Counted from the stretch's first letter, positions 46,901 to 59,081 are shown. The stretch: DNA of 64,000 nucleotides from Saccharum officinarum (GCA_020631735.1 CM036191.1:40407335-40471334), one strand, 5' to 3'. Notes: generated from the sequence alone by a model not told the origin. Program-made: numbers and translations.

Positions 46901-47406
46901 CCAGTTCAAAGTTCAAATTTGAAGAACATAACTTCACGGAAATGCAGCAGAATACACGCATTTGACACATCAGCAGGACAAAGATGATCATCAAAAGTTC
47001 AGGAGTATCAAATTAAACCTGTGCGGGAACTCGAACATTTCATATAGTAGACGACAAGTGCCTAATATGGTAATTACTGTTGTTTTTTACAGCACTGGTA
47101 CGTGTGAACGGCGATCGCATATATATGCACAGCACAGAAACATGAATGAATCATGCGGCAGCGCGGCCCATCTTCCCGTCCTCCACGGCCGCGGCGCACG
47201 GCATCCTGAGGAAGTAAGGTGGTAGAAGCCGTTGTCCTCGGACAGCCTGCCCTTGCCGACGATTCTGCCGCCGTTGTCCACGTCGGTGACGTAGCAGAAG
47301 GCGCCGCAGAACATGAGGAGGAAACCAGACGCGGCCAGCTGCTGCACCGAGACCAGCGTGACCCCGGGGCCCAGCTGGGGGACGTAGCGGACGCCGGGGA
47401 GGCGGA
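43945..47406. repeat. Tandem duplication, unit 2
   Basis: Same order as unit 1: TACCAGGTTGTCTCAGCTGA at the left, the GC-rich block (45090-45430 matching 42590-42960), 'GGTTGTAGAAAAACCGA', then from 46725 the stretch matching 43225 onward. It has gained a ~1-kb CACTA-type piece at 45683-46720. Confidence 0.88.
45683..46720. mobile_element. CACTA fragment, AACCGAGGCGG-related, inside unit 2
   Basis: It starts with CACTACTAGA at 45683, followed by subterminal AACTGAGGCGG, ACCGCCTCC and ATTAACGGAGACGG words. The other side (46560-46710) carries ACGGAGGTGG, TTAACCGAAGCGG and TGGAGGCGG, but no TAGTG terminus. The middle is GC-rich with a plus-strand frame (46069-46476) of no known domain. The right end was apparently deleted. 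Confidence 0.7.
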
Positions 47407-47716
47407 AGTTCTTGTCACAGGATTCGACGGTGCCCACGCCGGCTACCCGCAGAACCGTCCCGTCTCGCCGGTGGAAAGGGGCACAGTCGCCTGCGGCTCC
47501 CCTGTCGCCGGCGGCTCCCAGGTCCTGTGATGCGGACTGCTGGTCGTCGACATCAGGCGAGAAGATCTCGAGGTTGCTCGTCGCGTGGAAGGCGACTCCC
47601 GAGTCCAGGATGACAGTGGGCTCAGACGAGGAGAACTGTTGACTGTCCGGACTTACCTTGGCCGGAGAAGTTCCGCTATGCGGTGCTTCATGGTCTGAAG
47701 ATTCAGCTGAACCCAT
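47087..47716 (-). pseudogene. Copia-derived retropepsin-like protein, unit 2 copy
   Basis: The first in-frame ATG is at 47716 (MGSAESSDHEAPHSG). It holds VILDSGVAFHATSNLEIFS, corresponding to the DSGxxxH aspartic-protease motif of Ty1/copia polyproteins, then the following beta-barrel region (GTVLRVAGVGTVES, NFRLPGVRYVPQLGPGVTLV, QQLAASGFLLMFCGAFCYVT, GKGRLSEDNGFYHL). No integrase, reverse transcriptase or LTR lies beside it, and the frame stays open well past the usual Copia boundary, so it may be a domesticated single-domain gene of the kind common in grasses. One base is missing at about 47215 (GAAGTAAGG against GAAGTCAAGG in unit 1), which changes the last ~50 residues. An upstream exon may exist. 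Confidence 0.7.
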
Positions 47717-48067
47717 ACACCCACCGACTAGGATGTCCTTTCTGACCCCTTTCCGTTTCAGATGCACGGCTTACGTTACCAAAGCTGAAACCTAGAGCTA
47801 TGCTGCGCACGACAGATTGACAGAAACGAAACTACTCTTGGTGGAGGATTGAATATAGATGGAATGTTTTACCTCGGCTGTGGTGGTGGTGGCCTGGTGG
47901 AAAGAACCCCTGGGTGTGCCAGCGGACAGCGGACCAAAAGACGCGACGGGGCGGCGTCTACGGTGGTGGCCACTGGCCACTACGCTTTAACCCCTGCAGT
48001 CATCATCATCTCTTTGGACTTAGCCAGCTACGCCTAGAATTGCACGGTACCAACGAACAGCCCGATG

Positions 48068-48090
48068 CAGAGAGAGAGAGAGAGAGAGAC
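48068..48090 (+). repeat. (GA)n microsatellite
   Basis: About eleven AG units. Confidence 0.95.
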
Positions 48091-48714
48091 GTTTTGTTTC
48101 TTTCACGCTTGGAATATTGGATTGTCCGAAATACAGCGTCGGTCGGTTGAGCACGGCAGAGGCATGAGCACGGTAGAGGCATGAGCAAGAGGCATGAGCA
48201 AGAGGTCCAACAGGTTCACCTTGGCCAAGGACACACCATGCGCACCTTAAGAGGAGGAGGGACCCCCGGTGGCATGGCCGGCGGTGTTCCGCCCGGTCGG
48301 AGCCGTCGAGCCGCCACCACCGTGGGAGGTTCTGCTGGAACCCAATGTTGTCGTTTTGACCTCACCTTCGTGCTCCTTTTGCGGCCGCGAATCGGTAGGA
48401 GACCTTAGCGGCCGAGCTAAGCCACCGTGGAGCGCTACCGGGCAAACACGCCGCCAGCGGATGTGCTCCGGTGAAAACAGAGTGGGGAACCGTGGACCGA
48501 GAGGAAAGAAGGGGAAAGTGGACATGGTCCACCATAGATCCCGTTGCGGCCTGTGAACCGCCACCGCCTGTCCACCATAGACCGACCTTATGGACCCAAG
48601 CCCGATCCAAAAATCCATTTAGGTGACGTGGCAGCACCAGCGCCTGACACGTGGCGGGCCCAGGCCGGCCCAGATCCGGCCTAGCCCAGGCCCAACCGAG
48701 CCCGGTCGCGGCAC

Positions 48715-48756
48715 GGTCAACATTGACCGTTGACCGGTCAACGCTGACCGTTGACC
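48715..48756. promoter_or_regulatory. Dense W-box-like TTGACC/GGTCAA cluster
   Basis: Five TTGAC/GTCAA cores and one TGACC variant in 42 bp, in both orientations. TTGAC(C/T) is the WRKY-factor binding core. The cluster lies in GC-rich, probably LTR-derived DNA with no proven downstream gene. Confidence 0.5.
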
Positions 48757-48839
48757 TGGACCCACATGTCAGTGACTCGCTCTGTTTCGGCCAATCAGAG
48801 CTTGACACGTGTCACTGCCTGGATTTCCTTTTTCTTTTT

Positions 48840-50650
48840 CTTTTTCAGAAAATCATTTAATCTTTAGAAATTCATAACTAATTCATTTTAACTCAGAAAA
48901 ATACCAAACCAGTTTCTAAATTTTTCTAAAAATGAGCTCTACATCTTAGGCTTGTGTTTGAGTGCATTTGGATCTTTTAAATTTCTGTTGCTTCTTTGTG
49001 CACCTCTATAGGAGTCGTTAATGCGACTCTACATTACGTTTAACCGAGCCGGAGGACCTGCCGACTGAGGAGTACGACCCCGACTACAGCGAGGACTTGG
49101 GTGACGACCTGTCAGGTGCCACGCCCCACCCACTTCCGTAGAACCTATTACGTATGCAAATATAGAATTGCTAGCGCTTTACTTTTTGATGCAATAATAT
49201 GATGATAGGCTGCATGGTAGATGCTTTACTTTGAGCCCTTTACCTTGTCGCAACCTTAAACCTGCTCACCCTACTATTAGGCTAGATGCTCGCATGTTAC
49301 ATATTACTGCTTTTACTCTTACTCGCATTATATCTGTGATGTGATGTCGGTGAGTGAGAGGCGTATATGTATAAGGCACGTAGTGCCAAGAACTTGGTAA
49401 ACCTGATTAAAGAACTGGAGAGATCTTGGCGTGCGTCTTGGGTGAGTGGTGAGGGTTGAGTCGATCGGATAGGATCCTACGACGAGTCTTTGGGGCAAGT
49501 CTTGCTGGAGGGGTGCGACCTGGGCATCCCTCACGAGAGATACCTGTGGCGGGTATATTGGGAGGTGAACTGGGGTGTTGGTTATCCCTGGTGGAGGTGC
49601 TGTCATGGCACGGGAAAGACGGTGTTTCCCCTTGAGAAGATATCCTGTCTGGTCCCCATAAGGACTAGTATGTCTTGAGAACCGGAACTATGGGACCTTC
49701 GTGCACATCACTCGCTCCCGATGGGCGGGAGACGATTACCCGACTGACTAGGGTGGTACCACTACTACTAGGTTGGAAGGTGCTAGTGTAGGGAGGTTAA
49801 AACATGGGGACCCACACCCTCCTAAGACAGCGTAGTGACCTTGGGGGCCCGGTACTACGTCTCACAGTCTCAGCGTTTCGGTGGACACCGGGGTGGCCCA
49901 GGGCTGAGTGGTAGGGTGGTACTGTACCGGTTGGAAGGCAGTTGGAATTAGCCTAGACGAGCCGGATCGTCGAGGATGGCGATCTTGTGGATTTCCAGGT
50001 GTACACACTCTGCAGAGTTGATCGATCTATACGTATAGCCGTATCCGCGGATATGGACGTTCCCATGACCTACGCTTCACTTGATTAGAGAGAGGAGTCC
50101 TTTCTACCTTTTCCCCGGGTTCTGTGTTGGATTCTGGCTTTGGCCGTTGAGACGAGATCTGAGCGGGAGTCAATCTCGTCGCCTAGAGAGAGAGTGAGAT
50201 GAGATATGTTGTGTGTGATGGGATTGGGAAAAATGTGTGACTAAGACAGGTTAAAAACTAATGAATATCTTATTAAAATATTAACTACTTGCATAGGAAA
50301 CTCATAGCCTAAATATGTATCTTTCTATTTCCCTCATGCATTCCACTTTCCACAAAGCATTACAAGCATAGGGTGGGCGATGCGTGGCCAGTACCAAGTG
50401 TACTGATAGTTTTTTGACAGGTTCCGAGCCCGAGTACGACTACGAGGGCGATGATTGGGAGAATTAGAGGGTCTGTTCTACGCTCAAGTTGGTTCCCGAA
50501 GATCGTTTTCCGCTGCTATCTACGTCGGATGCTGTTCCGGATGCTTGTGTGAGTGTGTTCCGCCTTGCGAGGCGAAGAGAATAAATTATGTAAAACTCTC
50601 TATTGTAATCTGATATTCGTGCATGACTTTTTGTATCACTGAGATTTGGG
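48840..50650 (+). mobile_element. Probable Ty3/gypsy LTR or LTR-derived sequence
   Basis: It resembles the layout of the LTR at 56516-59066: an 'AAATTCATAAC' AT-rich part, then short acidic coding scraps (PEDLPTEEYDPDYSEDLGDD near 49050-49110; SEPEYDYEGDDWEN near 50425-50466), then a long untranslated stretch. No clean TG/CA ends or PBS were found. Confidence 0.45.
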
Positions 50651-50949
50651 TAAATTGACGGAATGTTTCGTCATTTTACGCTTCGTTTCGGTGGATTTCC
50701 CTTCGTGGAAATCAAGGACGTTTCAAGCCACTTGAAGCAGCAGCTGAAGCTCCACAGCAGGAAGGTGATGCAGGAACTGCTGCACAGGAGATTTCTCGTA
50801 AGATCGAAGTACCCAACAGCAAGGTATATTAATCCCATTATTCTTGTTATACTATTAGAGAGGTCCTTTCTAAGAAGTCTATTAGGGAGGTCTAGAGAAC
50901 AAAAGACATGGATAAGAGCATTTAATGTAGAAGTTACAATTTCTATTAC

Positions 50950-53900
50950 ATCATGTTTAAGGAGATCACGGACACACATTGCCTACCAGCATGGTTGATG
51001 CTAGGCGACTTCAATCTGATTCTAAATGCGCAAGAGAAAAACAATGCACGACTGAATCTGCCAATGATCAACAGATTCCGATCAACAATAGACAACCTAG
51101 AGCTTGCTAGGATTGAGCTAAGGGGAAGAAAATATACGTGGTGCAACGACCAGCAAACCCCGAAAATGACAAGAATAGATCACTTCTTTTGCATCTACGG
51201 AATGGCTAGATTCATTCCCAAGAACCGATCTCTGTGCGTTGGCTTTGCTCGGTTCAGATCATAGTGCCTTATTCCTACAAGGAGACGTTAGCCTTGACTT
51301 TTACAAAGGGTTCAGATTTGAGGCTCACTGGACGCAAAGACCAGGTTTCCTGGAAACTGTCAAAGAAGCGTGGGTCAAGCCGGTGAACACTCAGGACGCC
51401 ATCCTCCGGCTCCATGTCAAAATGGTCAGAGCAGCCAAAGCGCTTAAGAACTGGTGACAAAAATCTCTCGGAGGATGGAAAATAAGTTGGGCTATTTTAA
51501 CATTAACACTGCAAAACTTGGAAAAAGCACAAGAAGAGAGAACCCTCACACAAGAAGAATGGGAGTTCAAGAAGTATCTCAAAACAAAATCCATGGGAAT
51601 AGCAGCTATACAAAAATCACGAGCTCGCCAACATTCAAGGCTGACTTGGATTCGGAAGGGAGACGCCAACACACTTTTTTTCCAACCGCATGCAAATATG
51701 AGAAAAAAGAAATCATTCATTGCCATCCTGAATGGAGACTCAGGACTGGTCATCTCACAGGAAAACAAATCGGCACTGGCATTCAACCATTTTACAAACC
51801 TGTTAGGATCCCCAAATGTTCGAACTAGAGCAATCAATTGGGACGAATTGGGCTATGAGGAGCATGACCTAGAGGATCTAGACGCACCCTTCACCATGCA
51901 AGAAATTGAGGCCGTAATTAAGGAAATACCATCTGAGAAGGCACCCGGTCCCGACGGATTCATGGGATGTTTCTACAAGAAATGTTGGTCAATCATCAAA
52001 GAAGATGTGAGACAGGTGATCATGTGTTTTTTCAATAACCAAACATCGAAGCTACACCTGATCAATACTGCAAATATCGTGCTATTGCCCAAAACCCAAG
52101 ATGCAGCTGCACTATCAGATTACAGACCTATAAGTTTAATAAATAGCTTTGTGAAAATCATTACAAAAATACTTGCAAACCGGTTGGCACCACACATGAA
52201 CGAACTGGTATCACACGCTAAGAATGCTTTTATAAAGAAGAGGTGCATCCATGATAATTTTATATATGCACAACGGGTGATCCAATTGCTACACAAAAGA
52301 AGAAAGTCAGCCCTCTTCGTAAAATTAGATATATCCAAAGCATTTGATTCCATCGGTTGGAGCTTTCTACTAGAGGTACTTGAAAATCTGGGCTTTAGCA
52401 CAAAGTGGAGAGATTGGATCGCGGCATTACTTGGTTCAGCAAGCTCAAGAATTCTAATCAATGGTCAGCCGACGAAAGATATAAGGCACCCTGTCGCCAT
52501 TGCTGTTCATTTTGGCTATTGATCCATTACAGCGCATCATCGAGGTCGTGGCGCAGAGAGGCATCCTAAGCCCAGTCTTACCAAGGGCAGCAAACCTTCG
52601 GTGTTCGCTATATGTGGATGATGCAGCGATCTTTGCTTCCCCCAGTAATATGGAAATTGAGCATTTACATAGAATCCTGATTTTTTTTCGGGGAATGCTC
52701 GGGATTAAAAATCAACATCTCTAAAACTGAAATCTACCCGATCAGATTAGACACCAACTTCAGAACTTCCCTAGCAAAGTCTGCAACTTCCCTGGCAAAT
52801 ACCTCGGCCTCCCCCTTCATGTGCGCAAACTGAGGAAAATAGACGTCCAACTGCTCTTGTACAAAATTGGTGCAAGATTACCTGGATGGAAAGGAAGATT
52901 TTTATCTTCAACAGGGAGGGAGACATTGGTAAAAACGGTGCTTTCATCCCAACCAATATACCATATGACGGTTTTCCCCGAGCTCAAATGGCTCATAAAG
53001 CGGATTGACCGAATGAGAAGCTTTCTGTGGAGGGGGGACACCGGACAAGGTCTATGGAGGACACTCGATAATCAACTGGCCTACATCCTGCCGACCCAAG
53101 ATCAAGGGAGGGCTAGGAATTCTAGATTTGGAACGCTTTGCACGAGCGCTTCGGTTACGGTGGCTATGGTTCCAATGGCGTCAAAAGGAAAGGGCATGGA
53201 ACAAACTTGAACTACCATGTGATAGTCGGGATCGGGACCTCTTTGTGGCATCGACAATAGTCACGATTGGGGACGGCAAAACGGCCAAATTTTGGACTTC
53301 ATCATGGGCGCAAGGATTGGCACCTAAGAGTTTTGCGCCAAACTTATTCAAGAAAGCCAAGAGGAGGCACATCACAGTGCGAAAGGCATTACAGGACAAC
53401 AAGTGGATTTCTCATATCACCCCAATCCTATCACCTGACGAGCTTCAGGAGTATGTTCAACTGTGGGAAGCTGTACAACAAATTCAGCTTGATGGTAGTA
53501 GGGAGGATATCATAATTTGGCGATGGACAGCAGATGGAGAGGATACATCAAAGAGCGCATATCATATCCAATTTGAAGGATCATATACCAAGCTAAGGAT
53601 TATGCCGATATGGAAGGCAAGGGCCGAACCGAAATGCCGCTTTTTCACGTGGATGTTACTACACAAGAAGATTTTAACAGCAAACAACTTGATAAAGAGG
53701 AATTGGCCAACTGACCCTTTGTGCAAACTATGTTGAGTCGAACCGGAAAATCCCACACACTTGTGCAAGGATTGCCCTTTCTCAAAACAAGTATGGTCAG
53801 TATTGAAAACCTAGTTTGGACTATCAGCTATCGACACAGTGGGCGAAAATGGGTGACTCCATGGATACTAGCGTAGATGCAGGCTTCGGATAGACAAACC

Positions 53901-54265
53901 CTACTGGAGGAATTTTGATGGCCTCATGATCTATTTTTGGTGGAACATATGGAAGGAGCGAAACCGAAAAACTTTTCAAAACAAAGGTTTGCAACCAAGG
54001 GAGGTGGCACATCTATGCAAGGAGGAGATAGATCAATACCAGTTGGCCACTACACCAAATGCAGAAACTCAGCAGTAGCCCCCCGTTCTCTATATCTTGG
54101 TGTATTACTTTTTAGGTTTGTTTGGCTAAAATAGAGTTGAGTCTTTTAATAGTAGAGTTGAGTCTTTAGAGGGCATTGTAAAAAATCTGTAACAACTTCT
54201 GTTCTCTTTTCTATCGTCTAATAAAAATCCGGTAAAAGCTTTTTGCCGCCTTTCAAAAAAAATAT
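50950..54265 (+). mobile_element. L1-type LINE, 5'-truncated and multiply broken
   Basis: A 3.3-kb non-LTR retrotransposon. It starts within the endonuclease and runs through reverse transcriptase and a terminal zinc-binding domain to a polyA-like tail (TTTTTGCCGCCTTTCAAAAA). Frames shift at least four times and two TGA codons interrupt. No ORF1 and no clear TSD were found. The same 3' end occurs at 31087-31450. Confidence 0.9.
50953..53800 (+). pseudogene. LINE ORF2 (endonuclease, reverse transcriptase, zf-RVT)
   Basis: Endonuclease half: LMLGDFNLI, KYTWCNDQ and, after a frameshift, LLGSDHSALF. TGA at about 51455 breaks the linker. Reverse transcriptase: SEKAPGPDGFMGCFYKKCW, ALSDYRPISLINSFVKIITK, VKLDISKAFDSIGW, ILINGQPTKDIRHP. 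About 52487-52495 has lost the RQGDP part before SPLLFILAIDPL and changes frame. The catalytic YVDDAAIF follows at about 52612. The next break is in a T-run at about 52685. Then RKLRKIDVQLLLYKIGARLP, YHMTVFPE and SFLWRG; after another frameshift, GILDLERFARALRLRWLW and the zf-RVT region (SAYHIQF, IWKARAEPKCRFFTWML, WPTDPLCKLC), where TGA at 53734 interrupts C-x-x-EPE. This element is inactive. Confidence 0.9.
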
Positions 54266-55071
54266 ATTTTAACTGTGGGAATTCACGTAGGTTAGTGTCA
54301 GTTAGGAACCTGCGCAAACGAGCTTGGGAGCAAAGATTTAAATATAGTTTGCTTTCGTTTAGATACATGGAGGAATAACCTTTTAATGTTATATATATTA
54401 TATATATCATCTGCTGAAAAATATTTACTGAGGCTCTTGCTCCCATTTGCAGGATTGTGGCATCAATTTGAACTTTGATTTATGAGAGAAGCTGATTAGA
54501 CAATGCATCCAGGATAATTGCTTCATGTCCAGTTTCTGTACGCCCTCTTTCACTTCTTTTTCGTTCTGTGCAATGTACTACTTTTCAGACCTCCTGGTAT
54601 AGTACATATTGCAAGCTGTTCTGTTTCATAAACCGAGTTCCCCTGTTACTTAGAATGGGTGAGATCAAGTTATTAGTTGTTTTTTCTATATGTATTCTTT
54701 TGGTGGAATATCATTGCAACATGCATTTATACCCTGAAACCATTCTTATATGCACTTATGCCTTTTTGTTTTTCAGATATCCCTGCAGATGAAGTTCTAC
54801 ATCAGGCAGTACCTGCCTGGTGATGTGGCTACTGTTTGAATTAAGGTTGCAATATTGTTCTATGAATAGTTACATTTTTAATACAATATATACAAACATA
54901 TGTGTTAAAGTTTCCCTTATTATTATTCCTCCGTTGTGTATAATTTTTTCAATGACACATGCGTGTCGCACGTGCATGTCCACTAGGATATATAAATACC
55001 CGATGGGTGAAAAACCTACCGTAAATGGTTCGTCAACAATCATAATTGGCCCGACACGGAGAGAGCAATGT
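54266..55071. other. No gene; transposon-end-like words
   Basis: AT-rich. 'GTGTCGCACGTGCATGTCC' at 54963 resembles 'GTGTATCGCACGTGCATAT' at 55465, suggesting ends of a MITE-type element around the SINE. Confidence 0.35.
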
Positions 55072-55090
55072 GCGGTCATGAAATTTATTA
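55072..55090. repeat. SINE target-site duplication, left
   Basis: GCGGTCATGAAATTTATTA, identical to 55231-55249. Confidence 0.92.
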
Positions 55091-55230
55091 TTTTTTACCA
55101 AATTAGTATGGGAAACCCCAACCTATTTTTTTGTTTTTTCACACCTTTTTAATTCGCTCCCACGGGGAGTCGAACCTAGGCCTGCTGCATGCTACTTAGG
55201 TGCTCTAACCACTAGGTTAGAGGCCCTTTC
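55091..55230 (-). mobile_element. Au-like tRNA-derived SINE
   Basis: A 140-bp minus-strand insertion. The tRNA-like head has an A box (CTAGTGGTTAGAGCACC) and a B box (GGTTCGACTCC), followed by CCGTGGGAGCGAATT as in the grass Au SINE. It ends in a short A-rich tail (GGTAAAAAA). Perfect 19-bp TSDs (GCGGTCATGAAATTTATTA) flank it at 55072-55090 and 55231-55249. It is not a functional tRNA gene: no acceptor-stem pairing or anticodon arm is kept. Confidence 0.9.
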
Positions 55231-55249
55231 GCGGTCATGAAATTTATTA
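55231..55249. repeat. SINE target-site duplication, right
   Basis: Exact copy of 55072-55090. Confidence 0.92.
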
Positions 55250-56515
55250 ACAAAATAGTTAAATGTTTCCTCTGATTATAGATGTCATCAATCTCAAACA
55301 GTCTAAATCATGATGAAATAGTGTCACGTGCACAGAAGAAAGGCATCATCCCAAAATCCCATTTTTTGTTTGTAATCATTATCTTAATCATCTCGCTATC
55401 CATCAACAGATTACATGTGCCTTATCTCGTTGCAACGCACGAGAATAGTTTTTCATACACACGTGTGTATCGCACGTGCATATTTGCTAGTAACTAAAAA
55501 AATAGGAGCATGTGTTAATAGGAGAAAACACCTGTTTCCTTACGAATGCCAGAGAGGATTTGCTTTGTAGTTTGACGGATCTGCTTAGATATCATGTCAA
55601 TAGGATTCGGATGAACCACCGGGTTAATTGATACTCATGGCATAAAAAAACTTGAAATTCTAGAAACTAAGAGATACCCCGCGCGTTGCTGCGGAATTAC
55701 AAGGAATTTGAAACCAAAATAACTGGAGATGATGATGGATAGCTTGCCATTAAGAAGATGGAAATTAGTGGGATGACATGGCTATTCGTGGAATCTCATC
55801 TCTAAGAGTTCCCAATATTTTTTTCCAAAGCCATGAAGTTTTTCAGCTCGCCAATAAGACCATCTCCAATAGTTCCAACAATTCACCCCTAAAATATAGA
55901 AGACAATTTTACATCAGGAATCTTATCCTATTTTTAAATTATTCTAACCACTTTTATATATTCTTTCTCTCTCTAGAACATTTGCCATAGGAACCTTTTC
56001 CTATTCTTTATTCTTTCTCATGCTTTTCCACCTTAGATTGGCAGACTGATACATGCGTTGAAGACATGCGGATATGTCCGCGCATTCGGTGATTTTTTCC
56101 AAGTGGCAAAAGAGGTGGGATTGGAACTCTTGGAGATGAAATTTTTCTATTCTTGTAAAAAACCTAGATTGGGAGGCTTTATTTGAAACTCTTGGAGATG
56201 CTCAATGTGGATTTCTAGTGGAGTATGATCTGGATGGCATGCACGTTGAGATGGACATGTAATGGGCATTTGCTTTATAAAAGATATAGATATAGATGTA
56301 TATTATAAACAGTTAAGCATTGGGTCATTCATTTGGCACACTTTTTACGGACCCCAACAAGACAATAGGCATTAGATTTACCTATATCTTTAAAGTAAGA
56401 CCCCCCTAAATCAATATCTATATTATCCACCTCTCACCTTATGAAAATAATTAACCTAAACTAAACACCCCCCACCCCCAAATCTATATCTCTATTGCCC
56501 AGCCCCATCACCTTG
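55250..56515. other. No gene; MITE-like scraps
   Basis: AT-rich. 'CGCGCGTTGCTGCGGAATTAC' at 55680 resembles ends of 'ccgtgcgttgc' MITEs. Open frames are short and unrecognised. Confidence 0.35.
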
Positions 56516-59066
56516 TGTCACACCCAAAATTTCCTATTTTGGGTTGTGCATGAAAAACACTAAATAAAGTAAATGATTTCAATATTTGAATAAATTTATT
56601 AGATAAGTTAAGTTGCTGCTAATTTAAATATAGAAAATTGTGGTTTTAAACTTTTTCATATTAATTTGATAATGTGGTGTTTGTGTGATGCTTGTCTTTG
56701 GTGTTGGTGAGTGCTATTATTTTCAAAATACCATAGGACGACGATTACTTCTCATCGGAAAACTTTTTGGCATTTTCTGGATTTAAAATTTCAATTTCCA
56801 TGAACTTAATCTTTTCTATTGATCTTTTCATTAATCTTTCCATGAGCCCAAACTTATTTGGTTGAGTTCCTTATCTCTCCAAGAGTCTCCAGGATTTTTC
56901 CCGTGATTTTTCTGAGCTCCGGACTATTTTTTACGGCCAAAAAGGTAATTCTAGATTTTCTGGAATTATTTTTATTCGCGGAATTAAAATAATCCCGAAA
57001 TTAAGAAAATCCGAAAAGTTTCCTAACTCTACGACTATATATATGCCGGCGTAGCCCTCGACGCCCTGGTTTCAGAAGTACAACCCTTATCGCGAGCCGC
57101 CGCTCGTAGCTCCCTCCACCTCTCGCCGAAGTTCTGCATCAGCTTGCGTTCCAGCGAACTCTCCGACGAGCTTTTTCGGCCAAACTGTCGCGTCCCGACG
57201 CCAGCCACCACCACCGAGAGGCAGCCCTCGTCGTTCTCTACACCGTGGTATATTCGTTTGTGCGAATCCATCGCCGTTTCATCGAGTTCCCATCTCATCT
57301 TGCTTCTCTCCAGCGAGGTTCCACCATGGCTCACCGGAGCTCCTCCAAGCCAAGGTAGAAGATGATACTATTTACAGTTTTGCAACTAAACTTGTTTTGA
57401 TCGTAAAATCTTCGTTTTAACTACGATTTGACCAGTTGAAGTTGCGTTAGGTTCGTATTTGCGAGCTCTACATGTTAGTATAGCTGTACAGTAGGTTTGG
57501 AAAATTTAATTTTCGAGTTTATATTAAAATAATTATTTATTTATAGGAAATCTTAGAAAATTCATAACTTTTACATTTTAAATCTGAATTTTGTGATCTT
57601 TACGTCTATGTGATCATAGTAACCTGTAGAAGAGTTTTACAAACTTTTTATACTGTTTTACAACTGTTGGTGTACTATTTTAATTATGTCTCTTTGTTTG
57701 CTTCATGTATGATTGCTCGGATGATTGTGTGTTGATGCTTGATGATCGAGTATAGACGGTGAGCAGTTTCTTGACGATCAGGAGTATTATTTTAAGCCAA
57801 ACCAGCAGTATCATCAGGAAAGCTTTGATCAAGGCAAGTATAACATGGGATCATCCTTGTTACCTATTCACTGAAATTATCAAACATATGCATGTGTCTT
57901 ACTTGACAACCTTAGAAATTATAACTTAGTGATTGTTACCTTGATTCCTTGTCAACCTTGGGGATGCATTTGGGTAGCTATTGCTAGTGCTTAATTATGA
58001 ACAATGATCTTGTAATTTGATTAATGGATTAAGCAATCAACCTTTAATGATGATTTTATTTACTGTTGAAAAGAGGGCTAGAGCATGTGGGTTATTTTGA
58101 TGCTCTGGTTTCTCTCCATAAGGACTTATCTGTACGTGATTTATCTGGGACATACAGTACAGCTGTGAGGGCTATATGGCTCTGGCTTTAGTTGTTTAAG
58201 AGACCTTTTCTAGCTTGTTAGTGGTTACCTTAAATGGCGTAAGAATGGCTTGCCACATTGGGTGTAGGACAGCCTCTAGTCTATGAGTATAGCAGAGAAG
58301 GAATTGTGCCATTTGAAAAGGGATTCCTACATCTGCCTGCCGAGTAAATCTAATGGCCCTAACTTGTTAGACGAACTTTTGAATGGCTTATATGGTTTTC
58401 GATGTTCTGGGCCTTACAAACCCATGCATTTGGAAATCATGACTCACAGTGAAAGTGTACACCTCTGCGCAGAGTTAAAAACTAGTATACTAGCCGTGCC
58501 CACGGATACGGGCCGCCTTGGAACATCTACAGATAGATGATCACCATTGTTGTATCATGCTTAATTACTGTTGATATTATTATGCTCATGTTAATGCTAT
58601 TCATTATCCTTATTACAATTGATCATTAATTTATTAATGGGATTTGGTTTACCTTGATGCTACTCAATTGCTAAATATATAATGAATAAAAGCTAAATGC
58701 AGTCAAACAGTGTCTAGCCTTTTGAGCCTCATGAACCCTATGTTATATTTGTTGAGTTCGACATGGACTCACTCTTGCTATTTCCCCAACACCCCAGTGT
58801 GTAGTAAGGTGTTGCTCAGAAGAAGGATGAAGTCTTTTCAGAAGTGTTTGGCATACGGAGCCACCAGTCAGCCGTCCCTGAGAAGAATGGAGCCTGAAGT
58901 TTAGTCACCGTTCCGCGATACTCTGATGTAAGTGTTAATATAGCTATGTGTACGTTATATAATAACATTGTTTCTGATACTTTTTTTTCATTCTGACATA
59001 TGTGTGGACTTCTTGGGCACACATATGATTAGCCTGGTTTTGTTCTTTAGAAAACCGGGTGTGACA
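56516..59066 (+). mobile_element. LTR of a gypsy-type retrotransposon (5' LTR)
   Basis: A 2551-bp segment with TG...CA ends that are also 10-bp inverted repeats (TGTCACACCC at 56516; GGGTGTGACA at 59057-59066). A primer-binding site follows three bases later, so this is the 5' LTR of a plus-strand element. GC-rich promoter-leader-like sequence lies at about 57045-57355. A short scrap near 57750-57840 (EQFLDDQEYYFKPNQQYHQ) recalls the acidic scraps in the 48840-50650 LTR. No matching 3' LTR lies in the window. Confidence 0.85.
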
Positions 59067-59069
59067 GAG

Positions 59070-59081
59070 TGGTATCAGAGC
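59070..59081 (+). other. Primer-binding site for initiator Met-tRNA
   Basis: TGGTATCAGAGC, complementary to the 3' end of plant initiator methionine tRNA, 3 bases after the LTR. Confidence 0.92.

Larger units (their letters stand above)
47767..48840. other. No clear gene; microsatellite and LTR-like start
   Basis: A (GA)n run lies at 48068-48090. 48230-48800 is GC-rich with a cluster of TTGACC/GGTCAA words. Frames on both strands are unrecognised. Confidence 0.4.

Noticed and set aside
47717..47767. Start of the retropepsin-like gene at 47767
   Set aside because: The codon there is GTG; the first ATG in frame is at 47716.
48181..48860. Promoter-linked host gene near the W-box cluster
   Set aside because: Frames on both strands lack domains and the region resembles LTR-type sequence.
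55140..55230. tRNA gene
   Set aside because: A and B boxes are present, but there is no acceptor-stem pairing, and a 19-bp TSD plus tail show a SINE.
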